From the NCBI RefSeq assembly GCF_001011035.1, contig NZ_CP011492.1, positions 2,177,501 through 2,241,500 on the forward strand: a stretch of 64,000 nt of DNA, given 5' to 3'. Every line of letters begins with the position of its first letter. Position 1 is the stretch's first letter. A program made the position numbers and the translations under genes. Below the pieces are notes generated by a model that worked only from the letters and a program-made list of their open reading frames with translations, did no database searches and was not told where the DNA came from. This document shows positions 43,068 to 54,480 of the stretch, piece by piece. Source of the DNA: Streptomyces sp. CNQ-509 (GTDB lineage: Bacteria; Actinomycetota; Actinomycetes; Streptomycetales; Streptomycetaceae).

Positions 43068-45212
43068 CTAACGCGCCGCGCCCGCCGGTTCCGGCTCCCG
43101 CTGCTCCCCGGGAGCGGACGGCGGCGCCTCCTCCCGCTTCGACAGCGGCCCCGGCCACCAGATCTTCTTGCCCAGCAGCCAGCTCGCGGACGTCACCAGG
43201 TAGGTGCGCACCAGGAACGTGTCCAGCAGCACGCCGACCGCGACGACGAAGCCCAGCTCGAACATCATCACCATCGGCATCGTCGCCAGCGCCGCGAACG
43301 TCGCCGCCAGCACCAGGCCCGCCGAGGCGATCACGCCGCCGGTGCGGCGCAGCGCGGTGAGCGCCGCGGTGCGGGTGTCAGCACCGTTGGTGGCCTCCTC
43401 GCGCATCCGGTGCAGCAGGAAGATGCCGTAGTCGACGCCGAGCGCCACGCCGAAGACGAAGGTGAGCAGCGCCAGTTCGCCGCCGATGCCCGGATAGCCC
43501 ATGACCGGCTCGAAGATGAGGCCGCCGATGCCCATCGCCGCGCCCCACGACGCCACCACGGCGACGGTCAGCACCAGCGGCGCCACCAGGCTGCGCAGCA
43601 GGACGATGAGGATGACCAGGACGGCGGCCAGCGTGAGGGGGATGACGAGCTTGCGGTCGCCCGAGTTGGCCTCCGCCAGGTCCAGCGCTTCGGCGCTGGG
43701 CCCGCCGACCAGGGCGTCGGCGCCGTCGAGGGCGCCCAGTTCGGAGCGCAGGTCCGCGATCGTACGGTCCTCCCCCGCCGATTGCGGCGGGTCGGCGGCG
43801 TAGACGGTGATCTCGGTGTACCCGTTGCCGGAGCGCGCTGTCTCCGCGGAGACGACGCCCTCGACGCCCTGCGCCGCCGACAGCGCCGCGTCCGCCCGCG
43901 CGGCGTCGGCGACGACGACGATCGCCTGGGCGCTCTGCTCGGGATAGGCGTCCTTCAGCTTCTCCATCGCGGTGATCGACTCGGGCTTGTCGGTGAAGGC
44001 GTCCTCCTGTTTGAGGTTGCCCGGCAGGTTGAACGCGCCGAGCGCCAGCGCGCCCAGCAGCACCACGCCGCCCAGGAGGATCGCCGCCGGGCGGCGGCCC
44101 ACCGAGGAGCCCATCCGGTCGAAGAAGCCGCGCCGCTTGGGCTCGCTGCCGTAGGCGGGGACCAGCGGCCAGAAGATGCGGCGGCCGAAGAGGACCATCA
44201 GCGCCGGCAGCAGCGTCGTCATCACCGCCAGCGCGCACACCACGCCGACCGCGCCGACCGGGCCGAGGCCCGCGCTGGAGTTGAGGTCCGCGGCCAGCAG
44301 GCAGATCAGGCCCGCCGCGACCGTACCGGAGGAGGCGAGGATCGCCGGGCCGCAGTTGCGCACGGCCGTCAGCATCGCCTCCTGCGCGTCGGTGGTGCGG
44401 CGCAGTTCCTCGCGGTACCGGGCGACGAGCAGCAGCGCGTAGTCGGTGCCCGCGCCGAAGATGAGCACCGTCATCACCGCGGAGCTCATCGAGTTGACCG
44501 TCAGGTCGAACGCCTGGACGAGGCCGTAGACGAGGGCCATGGCGCTCATCGACGCGACGCCGACGCAGACCAGCGGCAGCAGCCACAGGAACGGGCTGCG
44601 GTAGGTGAGGATCAGCAGGATCGTCACGATGCCCGCCGTGGCGTACATGAGGGTGCCGTCGACCTCTTCGTAGACCGCCTCGGCGTCGGCCTGGATGCCG
44701 GCGGGGCCGCCGAGTTCGACGGACAGGCCCTCGGGGGGATCCGCGACGATCTCCTCGCGGATCTCCTCGACGGCCGCCGTTTGGGCATCCTCGTCGGGCA
44801 GTCCGACGACGGAGAACGGCAGCATGAGCGTGCTGCCGTCCTCGGCGGGCACGGCCTGCGGCGTGCCGTCCTTCGCCAGCTCGAACCGGTCGGCGACGGC
44901 GCCGGCGTGCCCGGCGGCCAGTTCGCGGTCGGCGGCGGTGATGCCGCCGTCGCGCTGGTAGACGAGGATGCCGGCGAGGGTGTCGCCGCCGGGCATCTCC
45001 TCGGCTATCTGCGACACCTGGGTGGAGTCGGCGCTGCCGGGCAGGTAGTCGACGGCGCGGTCGCGGCTGACGTCGCCGAGCTTGCTGCCGAACGGCATGG
45101 CCAGGGCGAGGATCGCGACCCACAGGCCGAGCACGGCCCAGGGCAGCCAGCGGCGCCCCGGTCTCGTCGCGGGGCCTGGCGGCGCTTCGGATGGTGCGGA
45201 TACGGCGCCCAT
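43068..45212 (-). CDS. MMPL/RND-family transporter
   Basis: A 714-residue membrane protein with the MMPL layout: TM1 (WLPWAVLGLWVAILALAMPF), a large outer domain, five TM helices, then a repeat of that arrangement. The family proton-relay motif GAGTDYALLLVARYREEL and its second-half partner GVALGVDYGIFLLHRMREEA are both intact. Family members export lipids, siderophores or drugs. The stop is followed by 170 bp of GC-rich inverted repeats before the sensor kinase start. Regulation by that two-component system is inferred from adjacency. Confidence 0.93.
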   Translation of the reverse strand: MGAVSAPSEAPPGPATRPGRRWLPWAVLGLWVAILALAMPFGSKLGDVSRDRAVDYLPGSADSTQVSQIAEEMPGGDTLAGILVYQRDGGITAADRELAAGHAGAVADRFELAKDGTPQAVPAEDGSTLMLPFSVVGLPDEDAQTAAVEEIREEIVADPPEGLSVELGGPAGIQADAEAVYEEVDGTLMYATAGIVTILLILTYRSPFLWLLPLVCVGVASMSAMALVYGLVQAFDLTVNSMSSAVMTVLIFGAGTDYALLLVARYREELRRTTDAQEAMLTAVRNCGPAILASSGTVAAGLICLLAADLNSSAGLGPVGAVGVVCALAVMTTLLPALMVLFGRRIFWPLVPAYGSEPKRRGFFDRMGSSVGRRPAAILLGGVVLLGALALGAFNLPGNLKQEDAFTDKPESITAMEKLKDAYPEQSAQAIVVVADAARADAALSAAQGVEGVVSAETARSGNGYTEITVYAADPPQSAGEDRTIADLRSELGALDGADALVGGPSAEALDLAEANSGDRKLVIPLTLAAVLVILIVLLRSLVAPLVLTVAVVASWGAAMGIGGLIFEPVMGYPGIGGELALLTFVFGVALGVDYGIFLLHRMREEATNGADTRTAALTALRRTGGVIASAGLVLAATFAALATMPMVMMFELGFVVAVGVLLDTFLVRTYLVTSASWLLGKKIWWPGPLSKREEAPPSAPGEQREPEPAGAAR

Positions 45213-45384
45213 GGCGGGCTCTCCCTCCGGGAGGCAACTGGACTGCGCCCAGCTTCCCCCGGAGATCCGGCACGGGGCTTCGCTCCCGGGTGCGAAACCT
45301 CGCCTACTGCACGGGGTGGCCTCCGGCCACCGCTGCTCCCCCGGGAGTACCCCGGGGAGTACCGGCCCTGTCTGAGCACATCCC

Positions 45385-45435
45385 GCCTGCGTCTGGGGGC
45401 ACCGCCCACGCGCGCTTGCGCGCTGTGGGGGAGCC
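45385..45435. repeat. REP-like interspersed palindromic repeat, copy 1
   Basis: A stem-loop unit with core GGGGGCACCGCCCACGCGCG and its complement-like CGCGCTGTGGGGGAG. It resembles copy 2, about 135 bp away. Together they occupy the 393-bp gap (45213-45605) upstream of the MMPL gene and downstream of the emfourin gene, which otherwise holds no gene. Confidence 0.7.
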
Positions 45436-45520
45436 TGGCACGCACGCCCGCTGCGTTGTCGGATCGGCCGAAGAGGCCCACTATGCGGTCGGCCCTCCGC
45501 CTTGCGACCGCACGCACCAG

Positions 45521-45567
45521 ACGCCTGGGGGTACCGCCCACACGCGCCTGCGCGCTGTGGGGGAGCC
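45521..45567. repeat. REP-like interspersed palindromic repeat, copy 2
   Basis: Core CTGGGGGTACCGCCCACACG then CGCGCTGTGGGGGAGC, closely matching copy 1 and able to form a stem-loop. A partial relative (CTGGGGGCGTGGGGGTACCC) lies inside the kinase gene near 12396. Confidence 0.7.
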
Positions 45568-45605
45568 CGCCCAGAGGGCGGACGGCGCTATATGCCAGAC
45601 AGGGC

Positions 45606-45872
45606 CTACGCGCCCTCCTTCAGCACCGTCCGTACGAGCGCGCGTTGCGCGTCGGTCAGCTTGGGGTCGGCGAAGTGCACGGTGCGGCCGCCGGCCGTGA
45701 GCCGGTACGCGAAGCCGTCCGGCACGCCCGCGGGCGGGGCCGCGCTGCCCTCCGCGACCGCCCGTCCTGCCAGCGCCTCCAGGCCGGCCGCGTCCGCGCG
45801 GCCGGCCGTGTCCAGGGTGGCCTCGCGGGTCAGGCCCGCGAAGCCCCCGGTACGGGTGACGGTGATGCGCAT
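45606..45872 (-). CDS. Emfourin-like protealysin inhibitor
   Basis: An 88-residue protein starting MRITVTRTGGFAGLTREATL, the conserved beginning of emfourin-type inhibitors of protealysin-like peptidases. It lies 10 bp downstream of an M4 peptidase gene, the arrangement known for the inhibitor/peptidase pair. The start was moved to ATG 45872; the upstream Arg-rich frame overlaps the peptidase stop and is not conserved. It should bind and inhibit the neighbouring peptidase in the cytosol. Confidence 0.8.
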   Translation of the reverse strand: MRITVTRTGGFAGLTREATLDTAGRADAAGLEALAGRAVAEGSAAPPAGVPDGFAYRLTAGGRTVHFADPKLTDAQRALVRTVLKEGA

Positions 45873-45882
45873 GCCCCCACGC

Positions 45883-47013
45883 CTACCCCGCCTGCGGCGC
45901 CGCACCCTCCCGGGCCGGGGTCTGCCGCGGCACGGCGGCCTCCGCGTCGGCGTCCACCCCGACCTGCGACCACGCCGAGAGCACCGCGGCGCGCTCCGCG
46001 CCGTCGCCGTAGCGGGCCCCGGCGGCGGCGACGGTGGCGGCGGCGAACGCGGCGAAGTCGGCGGTGGCGGTGAGGGCGCCGCCGGTCAGCACGTCGTACC
46101 AGATGCGGCCCGCGCGCTCCCAGGCGTTGCCGCCGAGTTCGGTGGCCAGCAGGTAGAAGGCGTGGTTGGGGATGCCGGAGTTGATGTGGACGCCGCCGTT
46201 GTCGGTGGAGGTGTCGACGTAGTCGGCCATCGTCGCCGGCTGCGGGTCCTTGCCGAGGACGTCGTCGTCGTAGGCGGTGCCGGGGGCCTTCATCGAGCGC
46301 AGCGCCTCGCCGGACACCCCGGGGGCGAGCAGCTCGGCGCCGATGAGCCAGTCGGCGTCGGCGGCGCTCTGGCCCTTGACGTACTGCTTGATGAGGGAGC
46401 CGAAGACGTCGGAGACCGACTCGTTGAGCGCCCCGGACTGGCCGAAGTACTCCAGGTTCGCGGTGTACTGGGTGACGCCGTGCGTCAGCTCGTGGCCGAT
46501 GACGTCGACGGCGAGGGTGAAGTCGAGGAACACCTCGCCGTCGCCGTCGCCGAAGACCATCTGCTCGCCGTCCCAGAAGGCGTTGCCGTAGTCCTCGCCG
46601 TAGTGGACGGTGGCGTTCAGCGGCAGCCCGGCGCCGTCGATGGAGTCGCGGGCGAAGCCGCTGAGGAACAGGTCGAAGGTGGCGCCGAGGCCGTCGTAGG
46701 CGCGGTTGACGGTGGCGTCGTCGACCGCCGCCCCGCCCTCCTTGCGGACTTCCGTCCCCGGCAGGTCCTGGGTCTGCCCGGCGTCGTAGATCGTCCGCTT
46801 CGGCTTCGCGTCGTCCGCCGCCCGGCGCGCGGCCGGCGCGGCGGCGGCGCGGCGGACGGTGGTGATGCGGCGGCGGGTGCGCTGGAGCGCGTCGCGCTCC
46901 AGGGTGCGGCGGGCGCGGGCCGACAGCGCCGCATTGTCCGTACGGGCCAGCTTGTCCAGCATGTGGGGCGGCACGATCGTACAGAACACGGGGGTACGTG
47001 AGGATGCGTCCAT
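45883..47013 (-). CDS. Protealysin-like M4 metallopeptidase
   Basis: A 376-residue zinc peptidase of the thermolysin family. The short propeptide begins with the protealysin signature CTIVPPHMLDKLA (PPxML), and there is no signal peptide, both typical of the protealysin branch. The catalytic site is VDVIGHELTHGVTQYTANLE (HExxH) with downstream ligand NESVSDVFGSLIKQYV, and the substrate-binding DNGGVHINSGIPNHAFYLLA. The last 20 residues are Pro/Ala/Glu-rich. It forms a two-gene unit with the emfourin-like inhibitor. Confidence 0.92.
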   Translation of the reverse strand: MDASSRTPVFCTIVPPHMLDKLARTDNAALSARARRTLERDALQRTRRRITTVRRAAAAPAARRAADDAKPKRTIYDAGQTQDLPGTEVRKEGGAAVDDATVNRAYDGLGATFDLFLSGFARDSIDGAGLPLNATVHYGEDYGNAFWDGEQMVFGDGDGEVFLDFTLAVDVIGHELTHGVTQYTANLEYFGQSGALNESVSDVFGSLIKQYVKGQSAADADWLIGAELLAPGVSGEALRSMKAPGTAYDDDVLGKDPQPATMADYVDTSTDNGGVHINSGIPNHAFYLLATELGGNAWERAGRIWYDVLTGGALTATADFAAFAAATVAAAGARYGDGAERAAVLSAWSQVGVDADAEAAVPRQTPAREGAAPQAG

Positions 47014-47169
47014 CCCTGCAATGTGTCACTGAGTAATCGACTTGTCACTCCCCGCAGCGAATTCTTCGCGATTTCGGATGGCGGGGCCCGCCGCGGGCCC
47101 GGCGCGGGGTCTCGCATCGTGATACTGATCGGCCGGCGTCGCCGCGGCTGGGCTACATTGGTCGGCATC

Positions 47170-47208
47170 GTGCGTTACGGGCTGCTTCTTCTTAGCCGCC
47201 GCGGCGAG

Positions 47209-47223
<15 letters not shown>
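47170..47223 (+). CDS. leuA leader peptide
   Basis: A 17-codon frame, GTG to TAG, encoding VRYGLLLLSRRGEGLLS. Four consecutive Leu codons and two further ones suit a ribosome-mediated attenuation peptide. It lies 78 bp upstream of leuA. No strong SD is visible. Confidence 0.65.
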
Positions 47224-49068
<1,845 letters not shown>

Positions 49069-49264
49069 CCGCCGCGGCACCTCCGCGGGACTCCCGCAGT
49101 ACCGCCGGAGCGCCGAGCGCCCCGTGCGCCGTCCGACCGCGGACGGGGCGCGGGGCGCGGCTCGTTCGCACCGCCTTTGACGTGTACGAGGGCTGACGAT
49201 GTCGGCCGGTGTGGTTAGCATCACGTCAGCGCGGCAGCGTTGCCGAAGCGTGATGGAGGTCGAC

Positions 49265-49948
49265 GTGACGCATATCCTCCGCCGGTTCGCCGGCGTGCGG
49301 ACGTCCTGGCACACCGAGTCAGACGGTGAGTTCTTCTGCCCCGGCTGCGGCGGCGACCGCAACTACCGCCGGCGCAGCGGCAGACGGCGGTTCACCGTCC
49401 TCGGCGTACCCGTGCTGCCGCGCGGCGCCGCGGGACCCGTCGTCGAATGCGCCGACTGCGGCGGCCACTTCGGCCTCACGTCCCTGGCGGAGCCCACCTC
49501 GACGCGCTTCGCGCTGCTGCTGCGCGACGCCACCCACGCCGTCGCCCTCGCCGTCCTGCACGCCGGCGGCACCTCCTCCTCCGCCGTCCGCTGCGCCGCC
49601 GTCACCGCCGTGCGCACCGCGGGCTACGACGACTGCACCGAGGAGCAGTTGCTGACGCTGCTGGCCGCCATCGAGGCCGACTCGGGGCGGATGCCGGAAC
49701 TCTGCGCCGACCTGCCGCCGGAGCAGCGGAACTTCGAGGCGGAGCTGCGTGAGACGCTGGCGCCGCTGGCGCCGCACCTGGTGCCCGTCGGGCGGGAGTC
49801 GATCCTGCTGAGCGGCGCGCGCATCGCGCTCGCGGACGGGGCGTACACGCCGCCGGAGTGGGAGACCCTCGTCGTCGTCGGCGACGCGCTGCTGCTGCCG
49901 GCCTCGGACGTCGAGCGGCTGCTGACGTCGGCGCGCACGCCGTCATAA
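49265..49948 (+). CDS. TerB-like protein with N-terminal zinc ribbon
   Basis: A 227-residue protein. The N-terminus carries a zinc ribbon with two CxxC pairs (FFCPGCGGDRNY and VECADCGGHFG), followed by a helical TerB/tellurite-resistance-like domain (LLTLLAAIEADSGRMPELCA, ILLSGARIALADGAYTPPEW). Function is unknown. The GTG 49265 has GGAGG 5 nt upstream; ATG 49253 in frame is an alternative. It lies between leuA and era. Confidence 0.8.
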   Translation: MTHILRRFAGVRTSWHTESDGEFFCPGCGGDRNYRRRSGRRRFTVLGVPVLPRGAAGPVVECADCGGHFGLTSLAEPTSTRFALLLRDATHAVALAVLHAGGTSSSAVRCAAVTAVRTAGYDDCTEEQLLTLLAAIEADSGRMPELCADLPPEQRNFEAELRETLAPLAPHLVPVGRESILLSGARIALADGAYTPPEWETLVVVGDALLLPASDVERLLTSARTPS

Positions 49949-50027
49949 GGGGCGCGCGGGACCCGCGCGCCTCCACGCGCCCCCGCGGCCGCCCCCCGCC
50001 CGCCGTACTCCGCAGGCTCCTCGGGGC

Positions 50028-50957
50028 TCAGAAGCCCAGCCGGCGCAGCTTCTTCGGGTCCCGCTGCCAGTCCTTGGCGACCTTCACGTGGATGTCGAGG
50101 TACACCGGCATGCCCAGCAGCGCCTCGATGTGCCCGCGGGCCTTGGTGCCGATCTCCTTCAGCCGCTTGCCCTTCGGGCCGATGACGATGCCCTTCTGGC
50201 TGTCGCGCTCGATGAACAGGTTGGCGTGGATGTCCAGCAGCGGCCGGTCCGCCGGGCGGTCCTCGCGCGGCTCCATCTCGTCGACCACCACCGCGATCGA
50301 GTGCGGCAGCTCGTCCCGTACGCCCTCCAGGGCCGCCTCCCGGATCAGCTCGGCGACCATCACCTGCTCCGGCTCGTCGGTCAGCTCCCCGTCCGGGTAC
50401 AGCTCCGGGCCCTCCGGCAGCAGCGGCACCAGCAGGTCCGCGAGGAGGCCGACCTGCTTGCCCTCGACCGCCGAGACCGGCACCACCTCCGCCCACTCGA
50501 AGCCCAGGTCCTTCGCCATCCGGTCCACGGCCACGAGCTGCGCGGCAACCGTGTCGGAGTCGGCCAGATCGGTCTTGGTGACGACGGCGACCTTCGGGGT
50601 ACGCCGCAGGGCGGCCAGCTCCCCGGCGATGTACCGGTCCCCCGGGCCGATCTTCTCGTTCGCCGGCGCGCAGAAGCCGATCACGTCGACCTCCGCCCAG
50701 GTGGCGCGGACGGCGTCGTTGAGCCGCTGGCCGAGCAGCGTGCGCGGCTTGTGGTAGCCGGGGGTGTCGACGAGCACGAGCTGCGCGTCGGGGCGGTGGA
50801 CGATGCCGCGCACGGTGTGCCGGGTCGTCTGCGGCCGGCTGGAGGTGATGGCCACCTTCTGGCCGACCAGCGCGTTGGTCAGGGTCGACTTGCCGGCGTT
50901 GGGCCGGCCGACGAAGCAGGCGAAGCCGGAGCGGTGCCCGGTGTCAGGGGTGGTCAT
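50028..50957 (-). CDS. era: GTPase Era
   Basis: A 309-residue GTPase for 16S rRNA maturation and 30S assembly. G1 GRPNAGKST, G2 region QTTRHTVRGI, G3 DTPGYHKP, G4 TKTD, G5 VSAVEG, and a C-terminal KH domain with IERDSQKGIVIGPKGKRLKE. ATG 50957 was chosen. It lies next to the TerB-like gene rather than with phoH-ybeY, its common neighbours. Confidence 0.97.
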   Translation of the reverse strand: MTTPDTGHRSGFACFVGRPNAGKSTLTNALVGQKVAITSSRPQTTRHTVRGIVHRPDAQLVLVDTPGYHKPRTLLGQRLNDAVRATWAEVDVIGFCAPANEKIGPGDRYIAGELAALRRTPKVAVVTKTDLADSDTVAAQLVAVDRMAKDLGFEWAEVVPVSAVEGKQVGLLADLLVPLLPEGPELYPDGELTDEPEQVMVAELIREAALEGVRDELPHSIAVVVDEMEPREDRPADRPLLDIHANLFIERDSQKGIVIGPKGKRLKEIGTKARGHIEALLGMPVYLDIHVKVAKDWQRDPKKLRRLGF

Positions 50958-51050
50958 GGGGAGCATTGTCCCCGACCGCCGTCCGGCACCCGCCGCCGCT
51001 CCGGTCCCCGCGACCGCGGCCCGCACCCGCGGCGGGCGCCGGGCGGGCAG

Positions 51051-51108
51051 CGGACGGTCGGCGGTCGGGCGCCGGACGGTCGGCGGTCGGGCGCCGGACG
51101 GTCGGCGT
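51051..51108. repeat. 22-bp tandem repeat upstream of era
   Basis: The unit CGGACGGTCGGCGGTCGGGC plus GC occurs twice in full and once in part, between era and the aldo/keto reductase stop. It may affect era promoter spacing; no other role is visible. Confidence 0.75.
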
Positions 51109-51125
51109 ACGGCCCGCGGCGGGTG

Positions 51126-52136
51126 CTACGCGCCCAGCAGCCGCGCCCCGCCCTCCGGGGCCAGTCCGGCGAGGACCTCGTCGATCCGCGTCAGGGTGTC
51201 GGGGTGCAGCTCGACGTGCGCCGCCGCCATGTTCTCCTCGATGTGCGCCGGCGTCCGGCTGCCGGGGATGGGCACGACGTGGTCGTCCTGGTGCAGCAGC
51301 CACGCCAGCGCGAGCTGCCCTGGGGTCAGCCCCACGTCGGCGGCAACGGCGCGCAGCGGCGCGAAGCGGTCGTGGTTGGCCTTGAGGTTCGCCGCGTCGA
51401 AGGCGCCGATGTTGCGGCGGAAGTCGCTCTCGGCGACGTCCGTCACGGAGCCGGTGAGGAAGCCCGTGCCCAGCGGCCCCCAGGCGACGACGCCCACGCC
51501 CAGCTCGCGCGCCGCCGCGTGCAGCTCCGGGTCGACCGGCGTCCACATCGACCACTGCGCCTGCACCGCCGCCACCGGGTGCACGGCGTGCGCGCGGCGC
51601 AACTCGTCCGCGGTGACGTTGGAGAGGCCCAGGTGGCGCACCTTGCCCTCGGCGACCAGCTCGGCCATCGCACCCGCCGTGTCCTCGATCGGCACCGCCG
51701 GGTCTGGGAAGTGCACGTAGTACAGGTCGATCCGGTCCGTGTCCAGGTTCCGCAGCGAGCGCTCGGCGTAGCCGCGCACGTACCGCGGCTCGGCATTGAC
51801 GGTGAGGTTGCCGAAGGCGTAGCTGACCGGATGCGCGCGGCCCTCGACGCCCTCGGGCAGGGTCAGCCCGAACTTCGTGGCCACCACCACCTCGTCGCGC
51901 CGCCCGCGCAGCGCCCGGCCGATCAGGCGCTCGTTGTGCCCGTCGGGGCCGTAGCCGTCGGAGCTGTCGACGTGCGTGGCGCCCGCGTCGAGGGCGGCGT
52001 GCAGCGCGGCGACGCCCCGGTCGTCGTCGGTCTCGCCGTAGACGCCGGGCGAGAGCACCATCGCGCCGTAGCCGATGGCCGGGGACTCCAGGGCGCCGAG
52101 GGTGCGGGAGGGGACGGGGTTCGCAGCTGTGGTCAT
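51126..52136 (-). CDS. Aldo/keto reductase
   Basis: A 336-residue NADPH-dependent TIM-barrel reductase. The catalytic tetrad positions are seen as HVDSSDGYGPDGHNE (Asp, Tyr), VVATKFGLTLPE (Lys) and IDLYYVHFPDP (His). The C-terminal cofactor-binding part reads VVPIPGSRTPAHIEENMAA. The substrate is unknown. It is divergent from a LysR gene whose operator-like dyad lies 50 bp away, so LysR control is likely. It is unrelated in position and operator to the reductase at 28.8 kb. Confidence 0.9.
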   Translation of the reverse strand: MTTAANPVPSRTLGALESPAIGYGAMVLSPGVYGETDDDRGVAALHAALDAGATHVDSSDGYGPDGHNERLIGRALRGRRDEVVVATKFGLTLPEGVEGRAHPVSYAFGNLTVNAEPRYVRGYAERSLRNLDTDRIDLYYVHFPDPAVPIEDTAGAMAELVAEGKVRHLGLSNVTADELRRAHAVHPVAAVQAQWSMWTPVDPELHAAARELGVGVVAWGPLGTGFLTGSVTDVAESDFRRNIGAFDAANLKANHDRFAPLRAVAADVGLTPGQLALAWLLHQDDHVVPIPGSRTPAHIEENMAAAHVELHPDTLTRIDEVLAGLAPEGGARLLGA

Positions 52137-52184
52137 GCCCGCAGCCTCCGCGGAATTGCGTGGCGGCGTCCAAGACCTATGGCT

Positions 52185-52197
52185 ATAACGGGTGGTT

Positions 52198-52199
<2 letters not shown>
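52185..52199. promoter_or_regulatory. LysR-type dyad over the regulator start codon
   Basis: ATAAC-N5-GTTAT is a perfect 15-bp dyad of T-N11-A type in the divergent region. Its right arm includes the first bases of the LysR ATG (52198). This fits autorepression plus control of the divergent reductase. Confidence 0.55.
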
Positions 52200-53276
<1,077 letters not shown>

Positions 53277-53461
53277 GAGCGTAAGGCACCTCCGTGGCCG
53301 GGGCGCGGGGCCCTCGTCGCGTACGCCCGGGGCGCGGGCGTGCGCCGCGCGTGCGGGGGCCGGGCGGGCGGCGCGGGCGCCGGGCGGAGGGCGCGGCGGC
53401 GCGCGGAACGTCACCCTCAGGATGGACTGTACGGAACGTAGCACCGTGGTTACCTGAAGTC

Positions 53462-53854
53462 GTGATCGTTCGTGCTGCGCTCGTCCGCGGGCTCGCCCTG
53501 CGCGCCGTGCTCGTGCTGCTCCTCGGGGTGCTGCTGGTGCCCGGCGGAGCCGCCGAGCGCGCCAGCGCCGCGGACGGCTACTCCACGTCCTCCGCCGCCC
53601 CCGGGGCGGCCGGAGCCGCGGGCGAGGCGGCCCCCGGCGAGGACACCGGACCGGCGCCCGCCCTCGCCCGGCGCGGTCCGCGGTCGGCGAAGGCCGGGCA
53701 GATCGACCAGGCCGGCCACGTGGCGGCCGCCGGCCGGCCCGTGCCCCGGACGGCGCGGGGCGCCGAGAAGACCGGCTCCCCGTGGTGCCCGTACGCCCCG
53801 GAGGCAGCGGTGCTCGCCGCCGCCCGGACGCGGTACGCCGTACTGCGCTGCTGA
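53462..53854 (+). CDS. Small secreted or membrane-anchored protein of unknown function
   Basis: A 130-residue protein with an N-terminal signal/anchor (IVRAALVRGLALRAVLVLLL, VLLVPGGAAERASA). An Ala/Gly/Pro-rich body without a domain follows, with Cys only near the end (WCPYAP and the terminal Cys). GTG 53462 begins the hydrophobic leader; the frame is open upstream but reads low complexity. No family recognised. Confidence 0.6.
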   Translation: MIVRAALVRGLALRAVLVLLLGVLLVPGGAAERASAADGYSTSSAAPGAAGAAGEAAPGEDTGPAPALARRGPRSAKAGQIDQAGHVAAAGRPVPRTARGAEKTGSPWCPYAPEAAVLAAARTRYAVLRC

Positions 53855-53950
53855 CGGGGCCCGCGGGGCGGCCCGTTCGCGTACGGCGGACGCCTGCCCT
53901 GCTGCCCGTACCCCCCACGTCAGCACGCCAGCGGCAAGCCGGAGTTCGCC

Positions 53951-54229
53951 ATGCCTATCGACCTCTCGCGCGCGCTCGAAGCGTACGTGCGCGCCCAGAC
54001 CCTCCCACCCCCGCCCGCCGACAAGCCCGCCGACCAGCCGCCCGCCCCCGAACCCCGGGAAGGCCGCCCCGCCGGCCACGGCCCGGCCCTCGAACCCGAC
54101 GCCGCCCCCGAACCCGACGCCGCCCCCGACCCCACCGACCACCCCGCCCCCGCAGAACCGCAGGCCGACGCCGTCCGCCCCGCCCCCGACGTCCCGCCCG
54201 AGCCGCCGGGGGCTCCGCTGCCGGCGTGA
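53951..54229 (+). CDS. Short Pro/Ala/Glu-rich protein
   Basis: A 92-residue frame starting MPIDLSRALEAYVRAQT, followed by a disordered Pro-rich body with EPDAAPEPDAAPDP repeats. Third codon positions are almost all G/C on this strand, and GGAG precedes the ATG by about 10 nt, which favours a real gene. No function can be assigned. Confidence 0.5.
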   Translation: MPIDLSRALEAYVRAQTLPPPPADKPADQPPAPEPREGRPAGHGPALEPDAAPEPDAAPDPTDHPAPAEPQADAVRPAPDVPPEPPGAPLPA

Positions 54230-54480
54230 CGGCACCCCGCCGCTCACGGGCCACCGCGGTACCGCGGTGGCCCGTGAGCAGGCACCCTCACCTCTCCCAC
54301 ACGTCTGGCGTACCGTCCTCGAAACTCACTGGCCACAGCCGCACCTCCCCCCGTTACGATGGCGTCAGGGCCTGCGTGTGGAGCAGGCGTCGGGACCCCG
54401 GGCGTGGTCCGTCCGGCGGGCCCTCCTCAGAGTTCCGCGAGCGAAGAAGTGGGATGAGATTCAGGCCCGAGGGCCGGCCC

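Noticed and set aside
43068..45212. MMPL gene as part of a lipid or siderophore biosynthetic cluster
   Set aside because: No polyketide, NRPS or lipid-assembly genes are in the window; only a two-component system is adjacent.
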